Shown here: one piece after another, positions 13,393-24,590 of the stretch
Position numbering within the stretch: position 1 is the stretch's first letter
Layout: each line of letters begins with the position of its first letter
Assembly (NCBI RefSeq): GCF_028453695.1
Contig: NC_135778.1
Location: 1,178,001-1,242,000, forward strand
Direction of reading: 5' to 3'
DNA from: Augochlora pura
Taxonomy: Eukaryota > Arthropoda > Insecta > Hymenoptera > Halictidae
DNA: 64,000 nt
The notes under the pieces: generated by a model
What the model was told of the DNA's origin: nothing
The model's input: the letters and a program-made list of their open reading frames with translations, nothing else
Database searches by the model: none
Position numbers and translations under genes: made by a program

Positions 13393-15330
13393 ACGTTTTC
13401 AAAATCCTCGACAGATTCTGAGGTAAAAGTGCCAGCCGATTTTTCGATCTTTACCAAACAGAATTTATGGTACGCAGCAGCTACCTAGTTGTCATTGAAT
13501 TTGCAGGACTTTGCCGTAGGAAACGACATCGATGCGGCGCGAGATTGAAAAGGAATCGGCAGACGATAGTCCATTTGCGTCGGCGAACGGTGTCTCGAAG
13601 AAACGGAGAAGAACGCGCCGGGAAAGCATCGCGACGAGGCTTCGCGCCGCGAGTGGATGGCAGAAGCGCGTTGCGGCCGTGCTACGATGGCGCGAGAGGG
13701 ACGCGGGGGGGATACGTGTAACCGCGATATTAAATAAAAGAGGAGCACTTCAGTCGAGCACGAGGCAAGCCGATTGTCGATGGATTTCCAACTCCTCTCG
13801 GCAGCACGTGCGCGCACGTTTATTATGGTGTACGGTGCACCGACACGGTCGCAACACCGTCGCCGCGGCTGCTTGAAAATGCACCACTATTAAAGCGCAT
13901 CCCTCGCAGTACGCTCCTTCCACCGCCGGCTACGGCGCACGGTATTCGTTGATATGCAGACGATGACACGCTTTCCGGTTCCGGCAGATTTCGCACTCCC
14001 GTCTCGTATACCGCGCGAAGCTCCTGGATCTTCTCGCGCAAATCCTCCGGGGGCCGCTTCGAAACGCGCCGCGCAGCTTCGGGCCGCGCCGCGGAGAGCG
14101 CGCCCGCAACGGCTGGAAAGACCCTCGTCCATTTTTCATCGCTCGGCGAATATACCGGCGATCGTTATCTTGTCACCGCCAAGAATGCTCTACGCGGGTG
14201 CATCGTTATTAGACGATCCCCGTGGATCCAGAAATCCGGATCTTGTGCGATCAGCAATCGTCCATCTAAATGTACAGGGTGTCCCAGTTTTTAGGGTTCG
14301 AACTTTGTTTGTTAGGTAAGCATAGGTCATATAGAGGTTTATTAAGAAGTTATAACAAAAATTACAATATATTGATTACCTAATCAATACTAACGAATCT
14401 CATTAAAACAAAAAGTTTCGCTAAATCTCAAAAGTAGCCCGAAGTCACAGTCCGCACAGTTGTTACATATTATGTAACAAGTTTTTCTGAAATTTTCATT
14501 AAAAAGAGAATTATCGTAATTTTCGAGAATTCAATTATTTTTACCGCGATATATGTGAACTTTTATAGGACAAAAAGTTCTTCCTAATCTTCGAATTGTG
14601 AACATATACTAATGAAGCATATAAAATACTCATTATTCGTATTGTACTATATTTACATAAAATGACATTTTTATGTGGCATCGTAGCTCAAACCGGCCTG
14701 AAAGGATTATCAGGTTTTCATTAAGATACATTGTGAAAAAGTATTTTTAGTTTTAACTGTAATTATGACATCATTAGTAAACGGACCGTGGAGCTTTAAG
14801 CAGAATATTAGCAAACAATAGTTAAGTGGAAACGAATCTTTATCCTTGAAAGCTTTTCATAATAGCTCAAAAGTAACGTAATGGCATTTTAAAAGTGCAT
14901 TTACTATTTTAAATGCCACGTGCTTATCTTTGTGATAAATGTATAAATTGCTGGCTCCACAGACGCCGGCCACCAATGTTACAACCAGTCGCCTGACGGC
15001 GACTCGTCCGTACAACTTCCTATAAACATAGACAATCAACTCGGACGAGAGTTTCGCCGTTGGCACGCAGCTTCCATAAAAGCGTGCCATTACAACGCGT
15101 TTATCGGCGCCCGGCCGATACCTGATTTCCATGTCCAGCCGCGCTCATACATTTTTCCGTAGAACATCTGCATGCTCCCTAATAGTCGCAAGCTCGGATC
15201 GCGCGGCAGGGGGTTGGATTCGAAAGTTCCGTAATCCGAGCAGGTGGAAGTTCCGAGGAATCGGTATAGCCACGGTCCTGTCGGCGAAAAACAGGAGATT
15301 CCCTTACGTACAGGTTACGCTCGATGGGCG

Positions 15331-15349
15331 GAGAGAGATAAAGAGAGAT

Positions 15350-15380
<31 letters not shown>

Positions 15381-15381
15381 G
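15331..15381. repeat. (GA)n-rich microsatellite
   Basis: GA repeats with occasional GATA and GGGA interruptions. Confidence 0.9.
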
Positions 15382-15582
15382 CGTTCGCCGGAGGTAGAAC
15401 AGAGGAGAGAGTGGGAGAGGGTTGGGAACGGTGGCGGATGAAGTCCCGACGGTGAAAACTTTTCTCCTCGCTTTGGAAACACGATCGGACGATACATCGC
15501 CGGTACGTGCGGGGTATATCGAACCTGGCACCGGTTAACGTCGAGTTTCGTGCATACGCGGGTGGCCAGGCCGCCCGAAAAA

Positions 15583-15614
15583 CCTCGCAGACCCTCGCAG
15601 ACCCTCGCAGACTG
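15583..15614. repeat. 10-bp tandem repeat CCTCGCAGAC
   Basis: Three head-to-tail copies, the last diverging to TGTCGCAC. Confidence 0.75.
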
Positions 15615-16961
15615 TCGCACGTGCACTTCGCTTACTGCATATGCGTCGTGTTCTCGACCGCACATGGTATCATCCGGCCGGAGAATTCATTTTCCTCCAT
15701 TTCCCCTTTAAACGTTTCCTTCCTCCCATCTCTCTCCCCCCTCTCTCTCTCTCTCTCTTTTGCTCTCGTTCCCGGCTCTTTTTCACTCTAACCCTCCGTC
15801 TCTCTGCATCGTTTTATTTTTTGCGCGCTCCGGACGCGACGTATTGGCCAACTTGCGATCCGAAGACACGCTTTTGCTCCGTTTCTACTCGGCTTCACAT
15901 CGTTTGGAGACAATGTGGCGTCTGTCTTCGAGTAGCGGCCTGGAAAATGCGGCACTGCGCTAAAAATTCAACCGTCGAGAAACCCCCCCGCCCCGATCCC
16001 CTCCGCCAACCCCGTTCGTCCCTCCTTTATCGCGTTGTAACGATAACAATAGCGTTTTCGTCTCCCAAGTGGCAGCGCCGCGGTTTTTTCGCGGCGAGTC
16101 GACCGACCGACCGACCGCCGCAAATCACATTAACGTCGACGCGCGTGACGTGTTTTCCTGTTTTGCAAGCGAGACGCCGACACGACGCCCGCCTATGAAT
16201 GCTTCTTCCTCCTATCCCCCCGGTTGCATATCTCGCGCGGCTTTATGATCCGCGTTTTCGGCTGGCCGGGCTCGATTGCTTTGTTCCCTCTCGTGTGTGG
16301 GTCACTCGACCTCGTTCGCCCTCAGCCCGCTTTCCTCTATCCCGCCCCCCCCTCTCTCTCTCTCTTCCTCGTCGTTCCCTTCCCCCCCCTTTTCATATCG
16401 CTCCTCTCTCCGTTCCTCGCGAATTTGAAGGATTGCGACGCGCTCCCGGTCGTTCGCTCGCTCGCTCGCAGCGGAGTTATGCAACTGAAGCACCGCTCGA
16501 CTGCGTGATCATTTCATGCGTGAAAGTAGCGCCGGGAATACCGGTCGCATAATAATGTTGCATATGGAATTGCCGACGCGAGGGATGCGAAATCTCCGAG
16601 ACGGCCGCGCGTCGGTTAAACGCTGGACCTAGGATTTTTGCAGCGACAGGTGTATAGAGTGCTCTCTGTGCTTAAACCAGGTGTAAAATCTGATATCGCG
16701 TATCGTAATTCGTCCGCGGTGCTTCCAAACGTATTCGAACGTGCTCGGATGGAAAACTCTGCGTCCGCGATCCGTCATCCGGTAAAAGGAAAGTGAGTTG
16801 TCCTAATCACCTGCCTATGGCAATATTATTCTTATTAAGAGCTGCGATAAGATTTCGTTTATCTTGTCGACTTGAGACACTTTCAAGGAATTTTATAATT
16901 ATCTACAATTATCTATAAGAATAATATCCGAACAATTAAAATTCTGACGTCCTTATAGTAT

Positions 16962-17194
16962 TGTTACGTGAGCGCAGTCGCGGCATGTTGAATAATAACG
17001 TCACGACTTCAATAACAACAGAACTCTTTATTCGGGAAAGGGGGAACTCAATATTCGACCGTTTACCACGACGTCTCTCGCAACTCTGAGTCGTTCTTCT
17101 TAAATCGTTGCTCAGGAGATATTTACCAAGCAACGATGCCACAAGGAACTCTCGATATCTCGATATCAAAAGATATCGATCCATATTCGTAACA
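16962..17194 (-). mobile_element. Solo LTR, Ty3/gypsy-like, with GTAT target duplication
   Basis: The element starts TGTTACG and ends CGTAACA, 7-bp perfect terminal inverted repeats of the gypsy TG...CA type. It is flanked by the 4-bp direct repeat GTAT (16958-16961 and 17195-17198), a complete target-site duplication. Read on the minus strand it contains AATAAA (plus-strand TTTATT, 17027-17032) about 65 bases before its end, as expected for an LTR R/U5 region. No internal retrotransposon sequence flanks it, so it is a solo LTR left by LTR-LTR recombination. Clean ends and duplication suggest a fairly recent insertion. Confidence 0.85.
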
Positions 17195-17507
17195 GTATAT
17201 ACAACTTGTCCAACGCATTAAACACGCGGCAGTGGAATTCCTAATTATCTCGCATGTATCAGCAGAAATGTGTTGCGCCTAAAGGTCTTATCCCGCTGGC
17301 TGACTCACTCTAAAAGCTAACGATTGGTTTATTGGAAACATACGCGGCCGACAATACAGCTGAAACGCCTATTAGGTAATACGTGCAATTACGATTGGCT
17401 AATAGCAGGCTTCCCGAGAAAACAAAGCGTCGTTTCATCGAACTGCCGCGAAAGGGGCGGCAAAGTCGCGCCGCACGCGAAATCGAAGGTCGCGAGCGAT
17501 TTCCGCA

Positions 17508-17792
17508 TTAACCCTTTCGTTACGAACACTCTATCCGTCATGGCACTTTTACTATACGAGGCGTTGCGCTGAAAATTCACACGCGGCCAGATCTCATTTA
17601 TATAAAGATTGTCCTAAGCGTTAAATAAAAACTATGCTCAATAAAACAGTGGTTTTTTTAAACAAAAAATGTTGCTTCCAGCTTCAATATTAACAGATAC
17701 GAAATTCTGTTATTTATACAAGTTAGCACGTGGATGCCGGACGACGTCGCATGGATGTCGGATATATCCGGCGCTCGTACCGAAAGGGTTAA
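17508..17792 (+). mobile_element. TTAA element, family F
   Basis: TTAA on both sides with matching termini: TTAACCCTTTCGTTACGAAC left, and TTAACCCTTTCGGTACGAGC for the right end read in reverse. A perfect palindrome CGGATATATCCG lies at 17759-17770 near the right end. Length 285 bp; non-coding. Confidence 0.78.
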
Positions 17793-18909
17793 TTGATACC
17801 CGCGACAATTACCGTGCCGTTTTCGAAACGACGCGCGTGTCGCGACAATTGCCTCGGATAAGTCCGACGCGTGCATCTCAACGAATCGCTCGTCGCGCCG
17901 CCGGTTTGCCGATAAGCTCGCGGAAAATGACGACCCACTTAAAAGAGAGCTCCGTCAGAGAGTTCGATCGGCGCGCGCGAATGATTCACGCTCCTGCCGT
18001 CGATGATTTCTCTGTACGGTCGATCGCGTAACAGCATTATCCGATCGGGATCGCGTGCACAATCAGATATTCCGCGTTACGGTTCGAGCGAAGTAGGATA
18101 ACGTTTCGCAGTCGTCGGAGTAATAACGAAGATAAGAAAAGGAAGTTTAAACGGACTGTGTTTCTGCGAGAGCACTCGTTACTCTCGATTTATGCGAGCG
18201 ATTCCGCGGCGAGAGCGTTGCTCGTATAGGCGGACCGCGCGGTGCACAGTCTCGAAAAGCAGAATATCGCTCTGGCAACGAGCTGAGTCTCGATTGAAAA
18301 CGCGGAAAAAAGGGAAAAATAACGCGCGCACACGCCCGGATCCCATCCCAGTGCTCGCGCGCGCGCGAGCGCATTCCTTTCAGATCGGGATCCCGCGGAA
18401 CGCGCACGGGGGAATTGTCTGTTCATTAGCATTGAAAGCTTCATTAATCTCGCGCCGGTATCTCGATCACAACCGTTGCCTCTTGTTATTATTTAAATGA
18501 CACCGATCAGTGCGGTTACACGGCCACGAGCCCCGACGAAATCGAGGGTATCGCGAACAAGACGTTGCGAAACAAGATCGGCATACCCTTGACATTTTGC
18601 ATTATCGTTCGCGCGACGAATCGCCGCGCGCGGTTGCCCTTCTGCTGATAGGCTCGGGGTACGTGTTCCAGCTGCGATGCCAGCGATAGCTCACCCCTGT
18701 TTTTGCGACTCTGAAATCCAGCGGTGTGCCGCAAACATTTGACATTGCAGATTGAATTAGAAAATCATTGGCAAGGGATGTATGAATTCAGGCTTTTATT
18801 TGTTTGTAATATCTGTTTCATTTGCGTACTTTGTACTATTTTCGCACGCGAATAAAACTCTTCCTACATTCTTCGTTGGGTGTCGATGCCTTGGTAACCA
18901 TAATTACCA
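17793..18909. other. Intergenic, no gene recognised
   Basis: GC-rich in the first 800 bases with alternating GCGCGC near 18357-18370. No supported exon or element. Confidence 0.5.
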
Positions 18910-19153
18910 TTAACCCCTTGCACTGCAAGGTTTTGCACTGCACGTTCATTTTACGTTGCGTTGATCAACACTTATTTATCCTTGAGATTTTTAATAAAAG
19001 CACCAGACAACTATTGCTACTTTTATTGTCTCTGTGTGCTTTTCATTCCAGGCTTTGATGACAGAAGAATTGATTTTTATTTCAATACAGCGGAAATTAA
19101 TAATATTAACCTAGTATCACGAGTCTGACTCGTTACAATAGTGCATTATATAA
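18910..19153 (-). mobile_element. TTAA element, family B (inverted, decayed at one end)
   Basis: It begins TTAACCCCTTGCACTGCAAGG. Near its right end is CACGAGTCTGACTCGTTA, the reverse complement of the family B palindrome, followed by a decayed AATAGTGCA terminus. The palindrome-proximal end lies on the right, so the copy is inverted relative to the ones at 23492, 25260 and 41928. Confidence 0.65.
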
Positions 19154-19302
19154 TTATTAAATATTATGCGGGTTAACCGAATTGTTCACAGAATTTGCTT
19201 AAAATTATGCAACCACAATATTCTCTGTTTTATTCGAAGTGTGCCCAGTCCAAGAGTCGATCGTCCGGAGGTTGGAAACGAGACGCGACTCGGAGTACAA
19301 AC

Positions 19303-19591
19303 TGTAAGGAACTTGCTTAACGGAATAATATTGTTGCGATCTTCGGGAATAACTTTTATTTTACAAAGGATATACACAAAACGTCTGTTCCCACGTGGCG
19401 TCACCGAAGAAGTGTGTCCACCACGTTCCGTTGTCCCTCGCCCGATCGATGATCCCAATCATTCATTTGTTTCACGCACATAACCTATATAAAACTATAT
19501 ATAAAACTCATGTTATCTTATTACTATACATTCATACAACCGCACACTCTTCTTACATACCATACACTCTCACCCATACTATACTCTTACA
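19303..19591 (-). mobile_element. Solo LTR with AAAC target duplication
   Basis: It starts TGTAAGG and ends CTCTTACA, with TGTAAG/CTTACA inverted termini, flanked by the 4-bp direct repeat AAAC (19299-19302 and 19592-19595). On the minus strand it carries a TATATA-rich stretch and, downstream, AATAAA (plus-strand TTTATT, 19355-19360), the order expected of an LTR promoter and polyadenylation signal. No internal retroelement sequence is adjacent. The family is not identified; the 4-bp duplication suits Ty3/gypsy or another LTR group with a 4-bp signature. Confidence 0.75.
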
Positions 19592-20789
19592 AAACGGCTG
19601 CCAAGAAGATGAGAAACGTCGTCGAAAGTGAATCCTGTTTCCAAGCGTCGATAGAACGGGCGCATCGCTGAAACAAAAGCCTATTTAGACGCTCGATCGT
19701 CGCGCTGTATTTTTAGAAGTGGCCGCAGAGCCTGTGGTAGCCGGCAAGAAGGAGGACAGAAGTCAACTATCGCCGCGGCAGCAATGGACGGTAGAATGTA
19801 TCCAGGTCTGGCAAACAGCTGGCCAAAGACGATCCGGAGGCGATTGCCTAGGTCAACAAAAGCCCGGGTCTATTTATTGGCGGGCACAATGGCCGATCCT
19901 AGCACGCTCGAGTCCAGCCGGCAGAGGAGGGGGGAACGCGGCGACCAAATGAATGCATTATACTCGCACGCGCGTTCTGTTCGGTAAGCCGATTCATGCC
20001 GGAACAGGGTGACGCGCGAAAACATATAAATCTTCGGAAGTTCGTACACCATTGGCGCGGATCGAAGCCGCGACGAGACGCGACGCGCGGCGTGCATCGG
20101 GCCCGGTCGGCGCAGCGTGGCGCACCGATGGACAACCCGGCGGAACAAAAACACGAATTTTCCATTCGAGCGCCGGCCGTCGGTGTGATCCCCCCGTGAA
20201 ATTCGCGCGGCGGATAATTCCGGCGGCCTCGAATTGACCGGAAGAAAAGCCGAGCGCGGCGAGGAAGAGCGAGACGAATCGGCGGCGGTCGAGCGAGACG
20301 AAATATGCGCGCGCGTACCCGATGAAAGATGGAAAAACAAAGCCGGAGGAGACTGGGAGGGGTGGGGGAACGAGCGCGCGGACGCGAGAAAGATGGGAAG
20401 GGGACGAGCGTAGGGCTCCGCGGACGCGGTTTCCGATAGCCATCGTTGCATCGTATAAATCTACTTAACAATGGGCAGGAGAGCACTTCCTGAAACGGGG
20501 CCACGAAACGCGCGCGGAGAGCGCCAATAAAAATCGACGAGCCACCGCACCAGCTCGTCCGACGATGCGCCGGTTACCCGCATTTTCTGCGAGCTTCTGC
20601 AACCGATCCCGGCCCTCGCAGCTCATTATTCGATACGCGATCCGCGAATCAATTTCGAGCGCGGCGATCCCGACGGCCAACTTCCCAGACAACGTTGCAA
20701 CTCGTTTTCTAATTTCTGTTCGCGCGCCCGGCTCGAATCGATGTGTTCCTTTGATTCGCTCACGATCTCGAGGATTTATTCGAGCAGAA

Positions 20790-20866
20790 TTAATTTTGTC
20801 GATCGAAATAATTTTGTCGATCGAATTAACTTTGTCGATCGAATTAATTTTGTCGATCGAATTAAT
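20790..20866. repeat. 18-bp tandem repeat containing TCGATCGA
   Basis: Four head-to-tail copies of ATTAATTTTGTCGATCGA with minor changes (AATAATTTTG, ATTAACTTTG). Each unit contains the palindrome TCGATCGA at an exact 18-bp spacing. Confidence 0.9.
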
Positions 20867-22339
20867 ATACTAAATAGTTCGCAATTGGTCCGAGCTAAGT
20901 TGCTGCAAAGATAACCGAATTCTTTTGCCTCAGCATTTATCTGAAAAAAAATCTCGTTGCTAGACTGCGAAATTTTATGCGAAATAAAAATTGTTCAAGG
21001 TAATTATAAGGAACGTAAGTTTGATAAAAATGCTTTCCTCCTTTAGATCCATACCTATGTGAAACATAATAAAATATAGCGAAACATTGATACGTGAGAT
21101 GCAAAGAATTCGGCAACTTTTAACGCGCGACGCCTTCAAATTCGCGTATTGAATCGAGAAGATGCTAATCGACGTTAAGTACACATGCTGGAAGTAATCG
21201 TACAAACAGACGGAAGCAATAATTATCGAAGAAACCAGGCGAGCATACAGTGTCGCTAATACTACTTCGAATGGAAGTTGCAGAACGCGCGTTGCGAAAC
21301 AGAGCCTTGTACAATCCAAACATCGTCGGTCTAAAACGTATTTCACGTCTTAAAGTACAGGTGTCGGATATCTGGGTTAACGACGCGGATCCGCAGAAAG
21401 CCGCATTGTAATCCGAAGTATCTGCAGACGCGTCCGATGAAAAACATTCCATCCCCCCATAGTTTTTAATTATCCGAGCTGTCCGAGCGTCGCAGCTCTC
21501 GGTTGGCAGAAGAGGCGAAAGGAGCCGCTGGAAGGTGGCAATAAATTAATGACGCGAGAACTGGTCTAGGAGGATGGTGTTGCGTTCGGCTCGTCGGATG
21601 ATTAGCACTCGTCGAATGTTTATCAGCGGGGGATCGTGTGTGTGTGTGTGCAGAAGCGCGTTATGAAATGCGTTATGAAATCCGGCCTGCGCGCGTCCTT
21701 GCGCAGTTTCTGAATCCGTGTTTCCGAGTGGATCCACGATCCAAGGAACATCTTACATCGCGCTTGTCTAAAAATCCGAATCTCGATTGTCCTTGCCGCA
21801 GAGGCCGAACTAAAACGTCATCGGTTTCTGTCAATGTATATTCCTTCTTTCATATGTTTTATCCGCATTTTCGCGTGTTTGCATGCAAACGACTCTACAG
21901 TTTTCATCGGGCGAACGACTATCAATCTTACAGGCATGAACATTAATAAACGAGTTCCTTTTTCTTATAATTCTACACGCGATGGAGCAGTCGATCAGTT
22001 TCAAAAATATTGTACACACTTTTGTCGTTTAACAAGATACACAATTTTAATATTTTTTAATAGCTACAGCTTTTTTTAAAAAGTATAATGTAGGTATCTA
22101 GTAACAAATATATCAAAAAGTAAATGAACGAATACTTAATCAAGTAAATAAATTTCTACGAAATAACGTATAGGAAACGTCTGAAGGTGTGTAAAAACTA
22201 TAAATAAAAACTATAATAAAGCTACTATTATTAATTATAAAGAGAATAAGGATTTTGTTAAACGGTTCCTTTTCATATAATAAGAGAAACGTTCATTTGC
22301 AGGAAGGTGATCGTTCATCGCACAGATCGCGCTATTTAT

Positions 22340-22405
22340 GGAAACTATGAAACGGGCGCCGCAGCTGTCTAAAGACTAAACAAAAACGCCCGTTTCATAG
22401 TTTCC
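22340..22405. repeat. Perfect 19-bp inverted repeat (hairpin, 28-nt loop)
   Basis: GGAAACTATGAAACGGGCG at 22340-22358 is exactly complementary to CGCCCGTTTCATAGTTTCC at 22387-22405. The 28-base loop includes CAGCTG. Size and shape would suit a tiny palindromic MITE or a small-RNA precursor; neither can be decided from sequence alone. Confidence 0.85.
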
Positions 22406-22982
22406 AACCTAATAGAACGAACATAAACGTTTTAATTGTTGCGTCAAACGACAGAATGTTCCAGAAACCTGCCAATGCTCTCCCATATTCTTTATAATAT
22501 TAATTAGAAAAATGTTAAGCGTCATCGTGCGTGTACGAAGGGAAATCTGAACAGCGACGACCACATTCTGCGACATTCCAGCTCGAAGAGCATTTACAAC
22601 GTGAGAAATCGATGCATCGACGGGACCGGCGATCGATCGTGGCGTAATCGACTGACCAAGAACGCAGAATGCCGGTTAACGACGCGGCCGTATAATAAAG
22701 TGATTTTCGATTGCCCACGGCTTTCGTAACCCGTATTAATTTCTCCTGCAACGCCGCCGCCGCCGCCACCGCCGGATCGTATATGCACGCCGAATCGTCG
22801 GACGACACGGTTTCACTTTGAAATTCAACGATTCCGATACGTTATCGCGCCTATCGTTCCGTCAACCGTGCTCTCTCCGCCTTTGTTCCGATCCTAATTG
22901 ATTGCGCGGATTTAACGAACGGCCGATTCGTCCGAAATCGCCGCGTCCTTACCGGAATTAACATGGGAAACGAGCTCTGGCT

Positions 22983-23232
22983 TTAACTTTTTAGGCACGA
23001 CGCGCCGCTATAGTGGCTTTTGCGAATGGTTTGTGCTTTAATCAATTCTTTTATTATTTATTAAAGCAAACAATTAAAGTGAAAGTGTGTATATACGATA
23101 TATTAAGAAAAGAATATATGTAATTAATACTATATATATAGATATACGGAAAAAATATATATTAAGAGAAAATGGTAATTTAGTTACGAAAAACTTTATT
23201 TGCGCAAAATCCTGCCGTATCTAAGAGGTTAA
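22983..23232 (+). mobile_element. TTAA element, unclassified family (old copy)
   Basis: TTAA on both sides. Left end TTAACTTTTTAGGCACGACG; right end in reverse TTAACCTCTTAGATACGGCA, matching at most of the first 18 positions. AT-rich non-coding interior with GCGCCGCTATAGTGGC near the left end. Length 250 bp fits the other elements. Confidence 0.55.
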
Positions 23233-23343
23233 ATTTAAACTCCACGAGTCCTCAACTTATTCGATGGCATGCGAACCGAGCTCCGTAAAATGTACAGCAT
23301 GTATTTAAATTGCCGACGTTCGCTCAATATAAATAATATAAAA

Positions 23344-23811
23344 ATAAACGAACACTAAACCTACCGAGCAGCGATATCGTACGCATTGCCGTGCATTGAC
23401 TCGTCAAAGTGAGAAGATCAAATTCGTTTAGTCTCTGTCAAGCTTTAATTACAAAGCTTGCTACAATCATTTATTCAAACAAAGATGCCTCTTAACCCCT
23501 TGCACTATAATAACGAGTTAGACTCGTGGTGGAGATTTCATGCAAGCTCTACTAAATGTGAATATTATTAATTCATTCTACATCGAAGTAAAACTAAATT
23601 CTTCTGTCATCAAAGTATAGAAACTAAGGTAAATAAAGACAATTCAAGAAAAAGAAATTGTCTGGTCCTATCAGGAAAATTATTAAGTACGAATAAATAC
23701 TAATCGTCGTAGCATGAAAGGAGCGATAGTGCAAGGGGTTAAAGCTTGTGTAACATTGGAAAACTATAATAGAAACCTCGGTGATTTTGACCGTGGTGGG
23801 TTCAGCGTTAA
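23344..23811 (+). mobile_element. TTAA element, family E, interrupted by a family B element
   Basis: The left end ACACTAAACCTACCG pairs imperfectly with the right end, which in reverse reads TTAACGCTGAACCCACC. A similar pair of ends bounds 30734-31014. The family B element 23492-23742 sits between them; removing it leaves a body of about 220 bp. The left TTAA is decayed, so the start is approximate. Confidence 0.45.
23492..23742 (+). mobile_element. TTAA element, family B (nested)
   Basis: Left end TTAACCCCTTGCACTATAAT, right end ATAGTGCAAGGGGTTAA: a 17-bp perfect terminal inverted repeat including TTAA. The palindrome ACGAGTTAGACTCGT lies 23 bases inside the left end. It matches 25260-25461 and 41928-42171 in ends, palindrome and several internal stretches (for example TAAATAAAG and GTCCTAT). 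Length 251 bp; no coding capacity. Confidence 0.85.
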
Positions 23812-24434
23812 AATTCATCGCGTTCGCGATCGTTGCCGTACACGGTCAACGCTGTTCGACTAATCGTCTGATCAGATTTCACGTGCCGGCAGATGTCCTC
23901 CGGTCCTAAATCGGATGAAAAGTTCGCGAGAAAAGTTGGGGCAATCGCCGTGAAACAATGGCCACGGTACGAACGGACGAAAATAGAAATATGAAGGGAA
24001 AACTGCGAGACAGTGGAAAGTTTCGAAAGCGAAGCTTAAGAAACCCGGGCGATCCCGGTGCAAACACGTCGACGAACGACTTACGGGGACAAAGGACAAC
24101 GTCCTCGCCCGGGAGCTTTACGGGCACTGTAAGTTTGGCAACTAACAATTTCTCCCAGCGCCGCCGCACCCGACTGCAATAAGAATGATCCGCCCATTCT
24201 CTTTCTCCTTCGTTGAGATTCCGTGTTCATCGTTTGCCGATATTTCGAAAGTAAACTTCTGCGAAGCGTCGTCCGCAGAATCTAATGAGCCCCCGACGCT
24301 TTTCCCGCACCCCCACCCCTACTCCTACTCCTTCTACGGGTCTCCCTTTTTTGAAGTTTCCCGCCCCGCAGCCCTGTCCAACCTCTTTCTACTCGGACCC
24401 TGCGCCGAGCTGAAACGACACGGGGCACGTCCCC

Positions 24435-24590
24435 TTAACCCTTAGCTGACGGCTGGCGGATATATCCGTCCAAGCGTGTTTACCGTTGCGGACGGCTGGC
24501 GGATATATCCGCCCAAAATACTGCGCGCTCCAATACCCGTCGTCCATAGCGACCGTCGCCCGTCGAGCGTCGCCGTCCGCAAAGGGTTAA
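24435..24590 (+). mobile_element. Short TTAA element, family G, with doubled GGATATATCC palindrome
   Basis: TTAA on both sides, 156 bp. Left end TTAACCCTTAGCTGACGGC, right end in reverse TTAACCCTTTGCGGACGGC. The block GACGGCTGGCGGATATATCC occurs twice (from about 24449 and 24491), giving two copies of the CGGATATATCCG palindrome (24457-24468 and 24500-24511). The second is extended to a perfect 16-bp palindrome. Confidence 0.78.

Larger units (their letters stand above)
13393..16957. other. Intergenic, no gene recognised
   Basis: Contains a TACAGGGTGTCCCAG string (14273-14287) resembling ends of common insect repeats, a GA tract (15331-15381), a 10-bp tandem CCTCGCAGAC (15583-15614), and CT-rich blocks near 15730-15765 and 16350-16410. 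No conserved reading frame seen. Confidence 0.55.
19596..22982. other. Intergenic, no gene recognised
   Basis: Contains a GC-rich stretch (20050-20450) with overlapping chance reading frames, the 18-bp tandem repeat at 20790-20866, an AT-rich block (22050-22280), the perfect hairpin at 22340-22405, and a GCC run near 22753-22775. Confidence 0.55.
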
